Counted from the first letter of the stretch, positions 32,436-40,176 are shown. The stretch: 46,486 nucleotides of DNA from an uncultured Collinsella sp. (GCA_958413765.1 CATYVH010000013.1:1-46486), one strand, 5' to 3'. Notes: generated from the sequence alone by a model not told the origin. Translations and numbers: made by a program.

Positions 32436-32495
32436 GCCGGCAGTTAGGGACGTTCCTTATCTGCCGGCAGTTTAGGAACGTCCCTAACTGTCGGC
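32436..32495. repeat. Palindromic repeat with GGGACGTTCC core, copy 2
   Basis: GCCGGCAGTTAGGGACGTTC (from 32436, arm to 32456) and GGAACGTCCCTAACTGTCGG (from 32475, arm to 32495) form a 21-bp stem with one wobble. The CTGCCGGCAG-containing loop differs from copy 1 by one base. 32 bp of it (32438-32469) are found exactly, in reverse, at 510-541. Confidence 0.85.
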
Positions 32496-32582
32496 TAATC
32501 GTTGGGGCGCGCCTGTCCCTGGGGTATCATGGCTTGGTTGATATATCCGCATTTACGCGCCTTGTAGGAAGGGGCTGCGTCC

Positions 32583-33266
32583 ATGGCTTTTGAGCCCGCT
32601 CAACATAGCTTTATCACGCTCGAGGGCGTCGACGGTGCCGGCAAGTCCACGCAGGCGCGCCTGCTTGCTCGCGCGCTCGAGCTCGCTGGCCACCAGGTTG
32701 TGAGCCTGCGCGAACCGGGCGGCACCGCCATCAGCGAAAAGATCCGCGCCCTGCTGCTCGACCCCGCCAATATGGCGATGGGCGATACCTGCGAGCTGTT
32801 GCTCTACGAGGCCGCGCGTGCCCAGCTGGTGCACGAGGTCATCGCGCCCGCCCTCGCTGCCGGCAAGGTGGTCCTGTGCGATCGCTTCTACGATTCCACG
32901 ACCTGCTACCAGGCGTTTGCCGACGGCCTCGATCGCCAGATGGTGCGCGACGCCAACAACCTGGCCGTCGCGGGTACGCACCCGGCGCTCACACTCGTCT
33001 ATCACATCGCGCCCGAGCAGGCGGCGCTGCGCATGGCAGCCCGTGGTGCGGCAGATCGCATGGAGGCAAAAGGCGTGGCATTCCAGGAGCGTGTCTACCA
33101 GGGCTTTTGCGCAATCGCTGCCGAGGAGCCAAACCGCGTAAAGCTCATCGACGCCACTGCGACCGTCGAGGAAGTCTTCGAGAAGACGGTCGAGCAGGTT
33201 CGCGCGTATGGTCTCGACATTCCGCAGGAAGCCGTTGCCGCCGCGCTTGCCAAGGAGGCCGAGTAG
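32583..33266 (+). CDS. tmk: Thymidylate kinase
   Basis: Phosphorylates dTMP to dTDP with ATP. 227 aa, slightly longer than the usual ~210. P-loop LEGVDGAGKSTQ (13-24), the DR(Y/F) motif CDRFYDSTTCYQ, and the LID region RGAADRMEAKG are visible. TATCAT at 32525-32530 is a possible -10 box, and GGAAGGGG precedes the ATG. The stop is directly followed by holB (1-nt gap). Confidence 0.95.
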   Translation: MAFEPAQHSFITLEGVDGAGKSTQARLLARALELAGHQVVSLREPGGTAISEKIRALLLDPANMAMGDTCELLLYEAARAQLVHEVIAPALAAGKVVLCDRFYDSTTCYQAFADGLDRQMVRDANNLAVAGTHPALTLVYHIAPEQAALRMAARGAADRMEAKGVAFQERVYQGFCAIAAEEPNRVKLIDATATVEEVFEKTVEQVRAYGLDIPQEAVAAALAKEAE

Positions 33267-33267
33267 C

Positions 33268-34395
33268 ATGGCCCCCGCTCAGGCAAGCCTGCTGGCCAAG
33301 CTCGACACCCAAGAGCGCGTGCGCGACTTTTTGACCAATGCCGTCGCTAGCGGTCGCGCGTCGCACGCCTACCTGTTTTTGGGCGCGCCCGGCGCGGGCA
33401 AGCTCGACGCCGCGTGGGCGCTCGCCCAAGCCTTCCTGTGCGAGCAGGACGGCTGCGGCGCATGCGACAGCTGCGTGCGCGTCTCTCGACATACGCATCC
33501 CGACGTGCACTATTACACGCCCGAGAGCGCCACGGGTTACCTCATCGCCCAGACCCGCGAGCTGCTCGACGACGTGCCGCTGGCGCCCATCCGCGCCAAG
33601 GCAAAGGTCTACATCATCGACCGTGCCGAGCAGCTGCGCGCCAACACCGCCAACGCGCTGCTCAAAACGCTCGAGGAGCCGCCCGAGGGCGTCATGTTCA
33701 TCCTGTTGGGTACCTCGGCAGACGTGATGCTGCCCACCATCGTGAGCCGCTGCCAGTGTGTGCCGTTTCGGCTGGTGTCTCCCACCGTGGCCGCGCAGGC
33801 CGTGAGCCGCGCCACCGGGCAGGATCCCGCGCGCTGCCGCATGGCCGTCGCCGTGGCGGGAAGCCCCACGCGTGGTATCGAGTTCCTCAAGAGCGCCGAG
33901 CGCCAGGACGCCCGTCGCCAGATGATCCGTGCCATCGACTCACTCATTGCCGCCGACGAGGCCGATGTACTCAGCCGTGCCAAGTCGCTCATCGTCGCCG
34001 TCAAGGCGCCGTTGGCCGAGGTCAAGTCCACGCAGGAAAAGGTGCTCGAGCAAAATGCCGACTACCTGTCGCGTGGAGCATTGAAGCAGCTTGAGGACCG
34101 CAACAAGCGCGAACTCAACGCGCGCGAGCGTTCGGGTATCATGGAAGCGCTGGCGAGCGCGCGGACGCTCATGCGCGACGTGCTGCTGACGCTTCAGGAT
34201 GAGGCGGCCGACGTCGTGAACGAGGATGTGCGCGACACGATCGGTCGGCTTGCCGCCGCGACCAATGTTGCGGGTGCCACACGGGCACTCGAGGCGGTCG
34301 CGACCGCCGAGCGCAACATCGCCAGAAACGTTACTCCCCAGCTGGCCATCGAGGTCATGCTGTTCGATATCAGGAAGGCACTGAAATGCCGTTAG
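33268..34395 (+). CDS. holB: DNA polymerase III delta' subunit
   Basis: Clamp-loader subunit of 375 aa. Walker A is degenerate, GAPGAGKL (39-46): the Ser/Thr after the lysine is Leu, consistent with a delta' protein that does not hydrolyse ATP. Zinc Cys are C58, C63, C66 and C69 (CEQDGCGACDSC). The SRC motif is at 160-162 in IVSRCQC and serves as trigger for the neighbouring subunit. VYIIDRAEQLRANTANALLK is typical. AAGGAGG precedes the ATG by 9 nt, inside the tmk end. It overlaps the next gene by 10 nt, so tmk-holB-ricT is one operon. Confidence 0.93.
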   Translation: MAPAQASLLAKLDTQERVRDFLTNAVASGRASHAYLFLGAPGAGKLDAAWALAQAFLCEQDGCGACDSCVRVSRHTHPDVHYYTPESATGYLIAQTRELLDDVPLAPIRAKAKVYIIDRAEQLRANTANALLKTLEEPPEGVMFILLGTSADVMLPTIVSRCQCVPFRLVSPTVAAQAVSRATGQDPARCRMAVAVAGSPTRGIEFLKSAERQDARRQMIRAIDSLIAADEADVLSRAKSLIVAVKAPLAEVKSTQEKVLEQNADYLSRGALKQLEDRNKRELNARERSGIMEALASARTLMRDVLLTLQDEAADVVNEDVRDTIGRLAAATNVAGATRALEAVATAERNIARNVTPQLAIEVMLFDIRKALKCR

Positions 34396-36086
34396 TCGTA
34401 CCCGTTAAGTTTACCTACTCCTCGCGCGACCTGTGGTTCGATCCGCAGGATCTGGATATCCTCGAGGCCGATTATGCCATTTGCTCCACTGAGCGCGGAA
34501 CCGAGATCGGCCTGGTCACGGCCGATCCCTTCGAGGTGCCGCAAGACGAGATCGGTCAGCCGCTCAAGCCCGTGCTGCGCGTGGCGAGCGACATCGACCT
34601 GCAGCTTGCCGATGACCTGGCCATCCAGGGCGACGAGGCCATGGTCGACTTCCGCCGCCTGGTCAAGGAGCTCGACCTCGAGATGAAACCGGTGGGCGTC
34701 GAGTACCTGTTTGGCGGCGAGAAGGCCGTGTTCTACTTTGCGGCCGAGGAGCGCGTCGATTTTCGCCAGCTCGTCAAGGATCTGTCCTCGACGCTGCACA
34801 TTCGCGTCGACATGCGCCAGATCGGCGTGCGCGACGAGACCCGCCTGGTGGGCGGCTATGCCCAGTGCGGACAGGAACTCTGCTGCACGCGCTTTGGCGG
34901 ACAGTTTGAGCCCGTCTCGATTCGCATGGCAAAAGAGCAAGACCTGCCGCTCAATTCCTCCAAGATCAGCGGCGTGTGCGGTCGTCTGATGTGCTGCCTG
35001 CGCTACGAGTTCGAGGCCTACAAGGACTTTAAGAGCCGTGCGCCCAAAAAGAAGACGCTCATCGATACGCCGCTTGGCAAGGCGCGTATCCAGGAGTATG
35101 ACACGCCGCGTGAGCAGCTGGTGCTGCGCCTGGAGAACGGCAAAGTCTTTAAGGTCAACCTAGCCGATATGACGTGCTCGGAGGGCTGCAAAAAGAAGGC
35201 CGCCGAGCAGGGCTGCAACTGCCGCCCCGACTGCGTGACGCGCGACGTGCTCGAGCGCATCGAGTCGCCCGAGATGCGCCTGGCGCTCATGGAGCTCGAT
35301 CGCGAAAACGGCGTCGATGTGGGCGATGGCCTGTCGAGTGCCGACCGTCTGGCCGGCACGTCGATGCCCAAGCGCCGTCGTCGCGATGCTGAATCCGATG
35401 CTCGCGCCGGTCAGGGTCAGGGCGAGGGCCGTGGCCGCGGAAAAGGCCGCGGTAAGGCCGAGACACCCGAGGCCGAGGGGGCGGCCGATGGCCGTCGCCG
35501 TCGCAAGCGCGCGGGCTCGGGCGATGCTACCGAGGTTGCAGCCGCGGGCAAGAACGCCTCTCGCGAGCGCGAGGTTCAGCAGCCCCAGCAGCAGAATCGC
35601 GGCGGCGGCATGAACCCCACACGTCGCCGCCGCCGTCATCTGTCGAGCGAGGAGCGCGAGGACGCCTTCCGCGCCGCAGCTGCTCGCGAGGCCGGTGCCG
35701 CTTCCAAGGGCGCCTCGGCCTCCGATGCGCCTGTCGACAAGAGCGGCAAGTCACGTGGCGAGGAGGAGCGCGCGCCGCGTCCGCGCCGTCGCCATTCCTC
35801 GGGCGCGCAACAGAAGCCCTCAGTGCCCTCCGTGGCCGATCAGGTCTCGGATGGCGAGGTCAAGGTCACGCGCCGTCGTCCCGGGGATGGCGGGGGAGCG
35901 GCTGCCAAGGCTTCGCGTGGCGCCGCTCGCGACGAGCGCGAGCCGCGCGAGAATCGCGGTGGCGAGGGCTCGGCCGACCAGGGTCAAAAGCGCCGTCGCC
36001 GTCGTCGTTCCCGCAAGCCGCGCCAGGATGGTGGCGAGGGCTCGACCCCGTCTTCGTCCGCACCACAACCGCCCGCCGGCGAATAA
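34386..36086 (+). CDS. ricT: PSP1-domain protein (RicT/YaaT-like) with long Arg-rich tail
   Basis: Protein of 566 aa. The first ~300 residues are a PSP1 (RicT/YaaT) protein. The conserved cysteines are C161, C166, C167 (CGQELCCTRF) and C198, C203, C204 (CGRLMCCLRYE), a likely iron-sulfur site. In Bacillus, RicT works with RicA and RicF to assist RNase Y and RNA processing. From about 325 to the end there are ~240 residues of low-complexity Arg/Gly/Glu/Ala sequence with RRRRR blocks, like RNA-binding tails of actinobacterial RNases. This extension is not in the Bacillus protein (275 aa). AGGAAGG stands 7 nt before the ATG. The order tmk-holB-ricT is conserved in Gram-positives. Confidence 0.9.
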   Translation: MPLVVPVKFTYSSRDLWFDPQDLDILEADYAICSTERGTEIGLVTADPFEVPQDEIGQPLKPVLRVASDIDLQLADDLAIQGDEAMVDFRRLVKELDLEMKPVGVEYLFGGEKAVFYFAAEERVDFRQLVKDLSSTLHIRVDMRQIGVRDETRLVGGYAQCGQELCCTRFGGQFEPVSIRMAKEQDLPLNSSKISGVCGRLMCCLRYEFEAYKDFKSRAPKKKTLIDTPLGKARIQEYDTPREQLVLRLENGKVFKVNLADMTCSEGCKKKAAEQGCNCRPDCVTRDVLERIESPEMRLALMELDRENGVDVGDGLSSADRLAGTSMPKRRRRDAESDARAGQGQGEGRGRGKGRGKAETPEAEGAADGRRRRKRAGSGDATEVAAAGKNASREREVQQPQQQNRGGGMNPTRRRRRHLSSEEREDAFRAAAAREAGAASKGASASDAPVDKSGKSRGEEERAPRPRRRHSSGAQQKPSVPSVADQVSDGEVKVTRRRPGDGGGAAAKASRGAARDEREPRENRGGEGSADQGQKRRRRRRSRKPRQDGGEGSTPSSSAPQPPAGE

Positions 36087-36149
36087 CGCCCGCGAGCGGA
36101 TTTAACCTGCCTTGCCCCGAGCGCATCGGGGTATCATAGCGCCGAATCA

Positions 36150-36185
36150 ACAACCCTCCCTGCGATCGAGCGTAGGGAGGGTTGT
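36150..36185 (+). promoter_or_regulatory. Hairpin that holds the comF ribosome-binding site
   Basis: ACAACCCTCCCT (36150-36161) pairs perfectly (12 bp) with AGGGAGGGTTGT (36174-36185). The 3' arm contains the AGGGAGGG that is the only Shine-Dalgarno for the TTG start at 36189. In the folded mRNA that site is hidden. Without a proper T-run it is not a good terminator for ricT. Confidence 0.6.
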
Positions 36186-36188
36186 GTC

Positions 36189-36995
36189 TTGAAGAGCCAT
36201 CTGAACATATTGAGCCGTCTGCAGAGTGCCGGTGCCCTACCGTTTGCGGACGAATTGCTACCGTTTGCCGAGTGCGCGACGTACGAGGCGCTCGAGGCAT
36301 TGTCGCCAACACGATGTACCGGCTGCGAGCGCGCCGGTGCGCTTATTTGCCAAGACTGCCTGGCCGCGCTCACGCTCATCGACCCACGTCATAGCTGCAC
36401 CCGATGTGGCGCCCCGTTTGGGGATTTGCTGTGCACTGAGTGTTCGGTCGAGGGCACGTCTTCGGCAATGGCGGAGGCGCTCGACCGCTGCCTGGCGTGC
36501 GCCGTCTATGCGCATCCGCTGCCGCGTATCATTAAAGCGTACAAGGATGCGGGCGAGCGACGTCTGGCTCCGTATCTGGCGGAGCTGCTCTACGACACCG
36601 CCCTGCATGCCCAGGTCGTAGCTCCCGATCGCTACGGAGGCGTGCTTTCCGGTGCGGATGCGGTGGTGTTTGTGCCTGCGACGGCGGCAGCGTTTCGGCG
36701 GCGTGGTTTTGATCATATGGAGGCTATTGCGCGCCCATTTTGCGAGCTGTCGGGTGTTCCTCTGCTCGATGCTCTCGTCAAGTACGGGCATGGCGACCAG
36801 CGCGAACTCGGTCGTGAGGAGCGCCGCGAGCGTGCCCGAGGTATGTACGAGACGGTTGAGGACGTGCACGGCCGCCGCCTGCTGCTTATCGACGACGTTA
36901 TCACCACGGGTGCGACGATGGCAGCGGCTTCGGCGGAACTCAAGCGCGCCGGTGCCACGGCCGTTGATGGCCTCGCTATCGCACGCGTTTGGTAG
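36189..36995 (+). CDS. comF: ComF family protein (phosphoribosyltransferase-like)
   Basis: 268 aa, the usual size. Eight cysteines in the N-terminal third (C43, C46, C54, C57, C70, C73, C82, C85) make one or two zinc sites, as in the double zinc-ribbon of ComF. The C-terminal PRTase domain has the PRPP loop LLLIDDVITTGATM (about 232-245). In competent bacteria ComF helps DNA uptake/recombination; in others its role is unclear, and no other com gene is here. The start is a TTG with AGGGAGGG 7 nt upstream, within a hairpin. TATCAT at 36132-36137 may be its -10 box. The next gene begins 11 nt after the stop. Confidence 0.92.
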   Translation: MKSHLNILSRLQSAGALPFADELLPFAECATYEALEALSPTRCTGCERAGALICQDCLAALTLIDPRHSCTRCGAPFGDLLCTECSVEGTSSAMAEALDRCLACAVYAHPLPRIIKAYKDAGERRLAPYLAELLYDTALHAQVVAPDRYGGVLSGADAVVFVPATAAAFRRRGFDHMEAIARPFCELSGVPLLDALVKYGHGDQRELGREERRERARGMYETVEDVHGRRLLLIDDVITTGATMAAASAELKRAGATAVDGLAIARVW

Positions 36996-37006
36996 GGGTG
37001 ATTCAT

Positions 37007-38116
37007 GTGGCGGTAACAATCAGGTGGTGCAACAAACCGACAAAAGAGCAGCTAGCGGCTTCCGTAATCCTAACTGGCGCCTCGGCGCTACGCATGATGC
37101 GCGCCGAGCGCCGGCAGATGGGCTACATAAGCTGGAAGGACCTTAATCCCGATGAAGAGCGCCGTGTGCTGCGCACATCGTCGCCCTCGACCGAGGACAT
37201 CTATCTTCCCGATTTGGTGCGGATTGGGGCCGCAAGCGGCGAGGTGCAAGAGGATTTGTGCTTGCTGGTAGGGTCTGCAGCGCAGCGCCGCCGTATTCTT
37301 GGCGTGAGCTGGTCCGTATGCTCCGAGTTGCCCGCCGGCTCGATTCTAGAGGTGGAACCGGGGGTGTACAGTCTATCTCCCGAGGCCCTTTGCGTAGCCG
37401 TCGCGCGCGAGGTCGGCTGCATCCAGGCATTTGCCCTGGCCCAGGAGCTGTGCTCTAAGATTTCACTGAGTGACCGCGGGAAGTATCTGCCTCCCTACAC
37501 CTCGCCTGTCGTGAACAAATTGGCAAAGGACAAAGACCAGCCGCCAGATGTCGGTTACTTTGAGGTCGAGTCCGTGCTGACACCCGATTGCCTGGTAGAT
37601 TACCTCGCGGCATGCAAGGGGAGCGCGGCCAAGCAGCTGCGGCGGCTGTGTCCCTACCTGTCAGAAAATCTGCGCTCGCCCATGGAGTGCATCATGCTCG
37701 CTCTGTTTTCGCTTCCGTTTTCCTATGGCGGATTTGCCTGCGGTCCCTTTAAGACCGACTACAAGATCGAGTTCGATGACCGCGCGCAGGCAATCTCGGG
37801 GATGCCGCATGCAGTTTGCGATGCGTATCAGGAAGCAGCCCAGTTTGACCTGGAATACAACGGTGAGCTGGGCCATTCCTCCCGGAGGGGACGTATCCAT
37901 GATGAAAAACGCAACACGGGCTTGATTACTATGGGAATCGAGGTCGCGACGGTCAATAACGAGATGCTCTGCGACATGGAGGCAATGGAGGCGCTCGCAT
38001 GGCGCATGCACCAGCGTATGCGAAAGCGGTACCGGAATCGTGTCGATGCCCGCAGGAAAAAGCAAGAGGCGCTGCTTAACACGCTGCGGGCGTGTTTTGG
38101 GCTTAAACCCGCCTAA
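37007..38116 (+). CDS. AbiEi/DUF559-like protein, possible PD-(D/E)XK nuclease
   Basis: Protein of about 369 aa. The C-terminal part follows the pattern of DUF559/Vsr-like domains: SPMECIMLALF (224-234), then FDLEYNGELGH (280-290), then D299 in HDEKRNTGLITMGIEVATV. This corresponds to S-P-E, (D/E)xDG..H, D..R...L...G..V of AbiEi-associated DUF559 proteins, which are possible nucleases. The N-terminal half holds no clear DNA-binding motif. It is rich in Cys and Arg, and codon use is more mixed than in its neighbours (AGG, GGG, TTG, ATA), hinting at transfer. Start chosen: GTG at 37007 with AGGGGTG 6 nt upstream; ATG at 37094 is an alternative. Element C lies 33 bp after the stop. Confidence 0.65.
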   Translation: MAVTIRWCNKPTKEQLAASVILTGASALRMMRAERRQMGYISWKDLNPDEERRVLRTSSPSTEDIYLPDLVRIGAASGEVQEDLCLLVGSAAQRRRILGVSWSVCSELPAGSILEVEPGVYSLSPEALCVAVAREVGCIQAFALAQELCSKISLSDRGKYLPPYTSPVVNKLAKDKDQPPDVGYFEVESVLTPDCLVDYLAACKGSAAKQLRRLCPYLSENLRSPMECIMLALFSLPFSYGGFACGPFKTDYKIEFDDRAQAISGMPHAVCDAYQEAAQFDLEYNGELGHSSRRGRIHDEKRNTGLITMGIEVATVNNEMLCDMEAMEALAWRMHQRMRKRYRNRVDARRKKQEALLNTLRACFGLKPA

Positions 38117-38149
38117 CAATGCTCTGAAACAGGGGGTTGGATATATGCT

Positions 38150-38368
38150 CTGGCCAAAATATAGCAAATATGAGTACTGCTACAAATTCAGTAACAGCAA
38201 AATCAGGGATTTTGGGACTGGAAGATGGGGTAAATTAGAAAGGTATTAAACAAATGTGGAATATCCTGGCATCAATCTGACGTTATAGAGCGTGAAAACA
38301 GCTTGCGGAGCCAAAAACTCCTGCTACTAAATTGGTAACAGTACTCATATTTGCTATTTTTTGGCCAC
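38150..38368 (+). repeat. AT-rich inverted-repeat element, copy C (219 bp)
   Basis: Best-preserved copy. Left arm 38150-38197 and right arm 38321-38368 match at 42 of 48 positions: (G/C)TGGCCAAAA, then TAGCAAATATGAGTACTG, then YTACMAATTYAGTARCAG. Each arm has its own small CTGYTAC/GTARCAG dyad. The 123-bp core is unlike copies A and B. Almost fully intergenic and AT-rich (long runs of AAT). Same orientation as A and B relative to the upstream plus-strand gene. Confidence 0.8.
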
Positions 38369-38488
38369 GGCGCCCTAAGACGGGTGTGTTGGGGCTTTCC
38401 ATAGGGGAGCGACGGGCTCAATCAGAGCACGTGCGGCCCGTCCTGACCTGCGAAATCTGTACTCGCGATGCGAATAACGCCCCTAACC

Positions 38489-38517
38489 TTAAACTTTAGC
38501 TTGAACTTAGCTATAAT
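38489..38517 (+). promoter_or_regulatory. Promoter for the leader RNA/solute-binding lipoprotein
   Basis: TTAAAC (38489-38494), 17-nt spacer, TATAAT (38512-38517), a perfect -10. Transcription should start near 38524, 325 nt before the coding start. Confidence 0.7.
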
Positions 38518-38523
38518 GCGCTT

Positions 38524-38848
38524 CGTTCCTACCAGGCTGTGGTTGCGGACGGACGAAATGCCCGTCCTAGTCCAAGACAGACGCGGTCAAAGGGATCCAC
38601 GTAAGCGACCGCGTGCGCGCGGCGCGATCATGGCGCGTCCTAGATGTAAGCCGCACCGTCCGTTCTACTTTCTTTGGGGCAATACCGCCTCGCGGGCGAG
38701 CGGGTCAGTCGTGAAGGTGGCTGCGGCCTCCCGAGCAAACACCCCGGTGCGCAAGTGTGGGGTCAAATACCAGGTCAGCTGGTGGGAACAACCTGATATT
38801 CCGCGCAACGCACGGATCGTATACGACACAGAAGGCAGGGTAGTGGAC
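38524..38848 (+). ncRNA. Unassigned 325-nt structured leader or independent RNA
   Basis: No good coding frame: the one open frame that reaches the next gene uses codons (AGA, CGG, GGG, TCA, GTA) alien to this genome. Many stems are possible: CGGACGG with CCGTCCG (38551/38658 region) closing a multibranch; ACGCGGTC with GACCGCGT (38582-38615 region); CCGC-CTCGC with GCGAG-CGG (near 38687-38703); ACCCC/GGGGT (38743-38764); ACCAG/CTGGT (38768-38783). I checked by eye for T-box, SAM, cobalamin, c-di-GMP, 6S, tmRNA, SRP and RNase P signatures and saw none. It may be a leader controlling the lipoprotein or a separate RNA. Confidence 0.45.
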
Positions 38849-39859
38849 ATGGTGAGGGGCAGCTTGATGCACGCGGCTCGGTTAGGTGCTGGGACCGCAG
38901 CGGTCATCGCCGTTTTGGGCCTGAGCGGATGCGCGTTCAACCCGCTGTCTACGTTCACGACTCCCACGATCGACCAGATCGAGTACGAGACCGTCACGCC
39001 GGCGGTGTCGGACGACGCCCTGGTCACTCCCGGAACCCTGACGGTCGCCCTCGATACTTCCGATGCGCCGCAGGCCATGCAGGACGCCGACGGCGAGCTC
39101 ACGGGGTATGCGGTTGACGCCGCCCGCGCCCTCACAAGCCGCATGGGCCTTAAGGTCGCCTTTGTCGATGCGTCCTCGGCAGGTTCCGCGCTCGGCGACA
39201 AAAAGGCCGATATCTTTATCGGCGAGATTAACTCCACGGACGGGGACATTAGCTCGCTCGGCACCTGCCTGTACGATGCCACTTCCGTGTTCGGTAAAAT
39301 TAGCGATGGTGGGTCGCTAAGCGTTTCCACCGATACCCTTAACACGTCTACTCTGGGTGTCCAGATGTCCTCGGCCTCGCAGGAGGCGCTTGCTAAGCAG
39401 AGCATCACCGCCAACCAAAAGACCTACCCCAACATCAACGAGTGCTTTGAGGCGCTCGAGTCCGGCGAAGTCGACTATGTGATCTGCGACTCCACGGCCG
39501 GCGGCTACCTTGCACGCCTGATGAGCGAGATCTCCTATGTCGGTGCGCTCGAGGCGCCCTCGACGCTTGGTGTTGCGGGCCTCTCGTCCAATGACGAACT
39601 GTGCCGTGCCGTGAGCGATGCCCTCGACGGCATCACGGTCGACGGTACGCTTGAGGCGGTCCACTGCGTCTGGTATGGCACGATGCCTTACGACCTCACC
39701 ACTAAGACAGTATCTGGTGTCAACCTTCAGTCGTCTGGCTCCGCATCCTCCGGCAGCGAGTCCTCCGATTCCAACAATGAGACCGCATCCTCCGAAGACA
39801 AATCGTCCAGCCAGGAAGACACCATCACCGACGACGACATTAACAAGCTTAATAGCTAG
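38849..39859 (+). CDS. Extracellular solute-binding lipoprotein (family 3-like)
   Basis: 336-aa lipoprotein for substrate capture outside the membrane. Lipobox LSGC with C28, preceded by a hydrophobic stretch (GTAAVIAVLGLSGCAF). The binding domain resembles family 3 (amino-acid) proteins: GTLTVALDTSDAPQAMQD, GELTGYAVDAARALTSRMGL, VDYVICDSTAGGYL. The C-terminal ~45 residues are a Ser/Asp/Glu-rich tail (SSGSASSGSESSDSN). No permease or ATPase gene is adjacent, so it may serve a distant transporter or act as a sensor. Start: ATG at 38849 (AGGG 8 nt upstream); the frame is open further upstream but that part looks non-coding. Confidence 0.85.
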   Translation: MVRGSLMHAARLGAGTAAVIAVLGLSGCAFNPLSTFTTPTIDQIEYETVTPAVSDDALVTPGTLTVALDTSDAPQAMQDADGELTGYAVDAARALTSRMGLKVAFVDASSAGSALGDKKADIFIGEINSTDGDISSLGTCLYDATSVFGKISDGGSLSVSTDTLNTSTLGVQMSSASQEALAKQSITANQKTYPNINECFEALESGEVDYVICDSTAGGYLARLMSEISYVGALEAPSTLGVAGLSSNDELCRAVSDALDGITVDGTLEAVHCVWYGTMPYDLTTKTVSGVNLQSSGSASSGSESSDSNNETASSEDKSSSQEDTITDDDINKLNS

Positions 39860-39873
39860 TTATTGCTAGGGGT

Positions 39874-39902
39874 GGCGTCTCCTATGCGCTAGGAGAGACG
39901 CC
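39874..39902 (+). terminator. First hairpin after the solute-binding lipoprotein gene
   Basis: GGCGTCTCCT (39874-39883) and AGGAGAGACGCC (39891-39902) pair with a 2-nt bulge, followed by TCTTC. Weak terminator; a better one follows at 39926. Confidence 0.6.
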
Positions 39903-39925
39903 TCTTCACGGTTTCAACACGCACT

Positions 39926-39959
39926 GCCGGGCTTTCCCAATAGGGGAGCCCGGCTTTTT
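39926..39959 (+). terminator. Rho-independent terminator after the lipoprotein gene
   Basis: GCCGGGCTTTCCC (39926-39938) pairs with GGGGAGCCCGGC (39943-39954), followed by T5. The remaining 217 bp to hpf hold no gene that I can see. Confidence 0.9.
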
Positions 39960-40176
39960 CATCTCTATAAAACCAGCAGGTCAAAGCCAATTTTCGGGAT
40001 CAAATACAAAGTCGCTGGCTCCCTCCTATAGCGCACTTTGCCACAGAAAAGTGCGAGACTTCGGTATGCGGTATCAAGCAATCGTTATTCGGGTCTTTGG
40101 GAATCCGCGTGATTAAATGCACGGCAATGGGTACATAGCCAGTACAGTAAGTCCCCGAGGCAGATTGGAGCCACGT

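Noticed and set aside
38524..38848. T-box, SRP RNA, RNase P RNA or tmRNA
   Set aside because: The T-box GGTGGNACCGCG motif, the SRP GGAA loop, the RNase P GAGGAAAGTCC and the tmRNA ends are not present; local similarities (for example AAGGTGGCTGCGG near a T-box motif) are too short.
38650..38848. Coding extension of the solute-binding lipoprotein to ATG at 38630
   Set aside because: Codon use is foreign (AGA, CGG, GGG, TCA, GTA) and it would put the lipoprotein signal sequence inside the protein.
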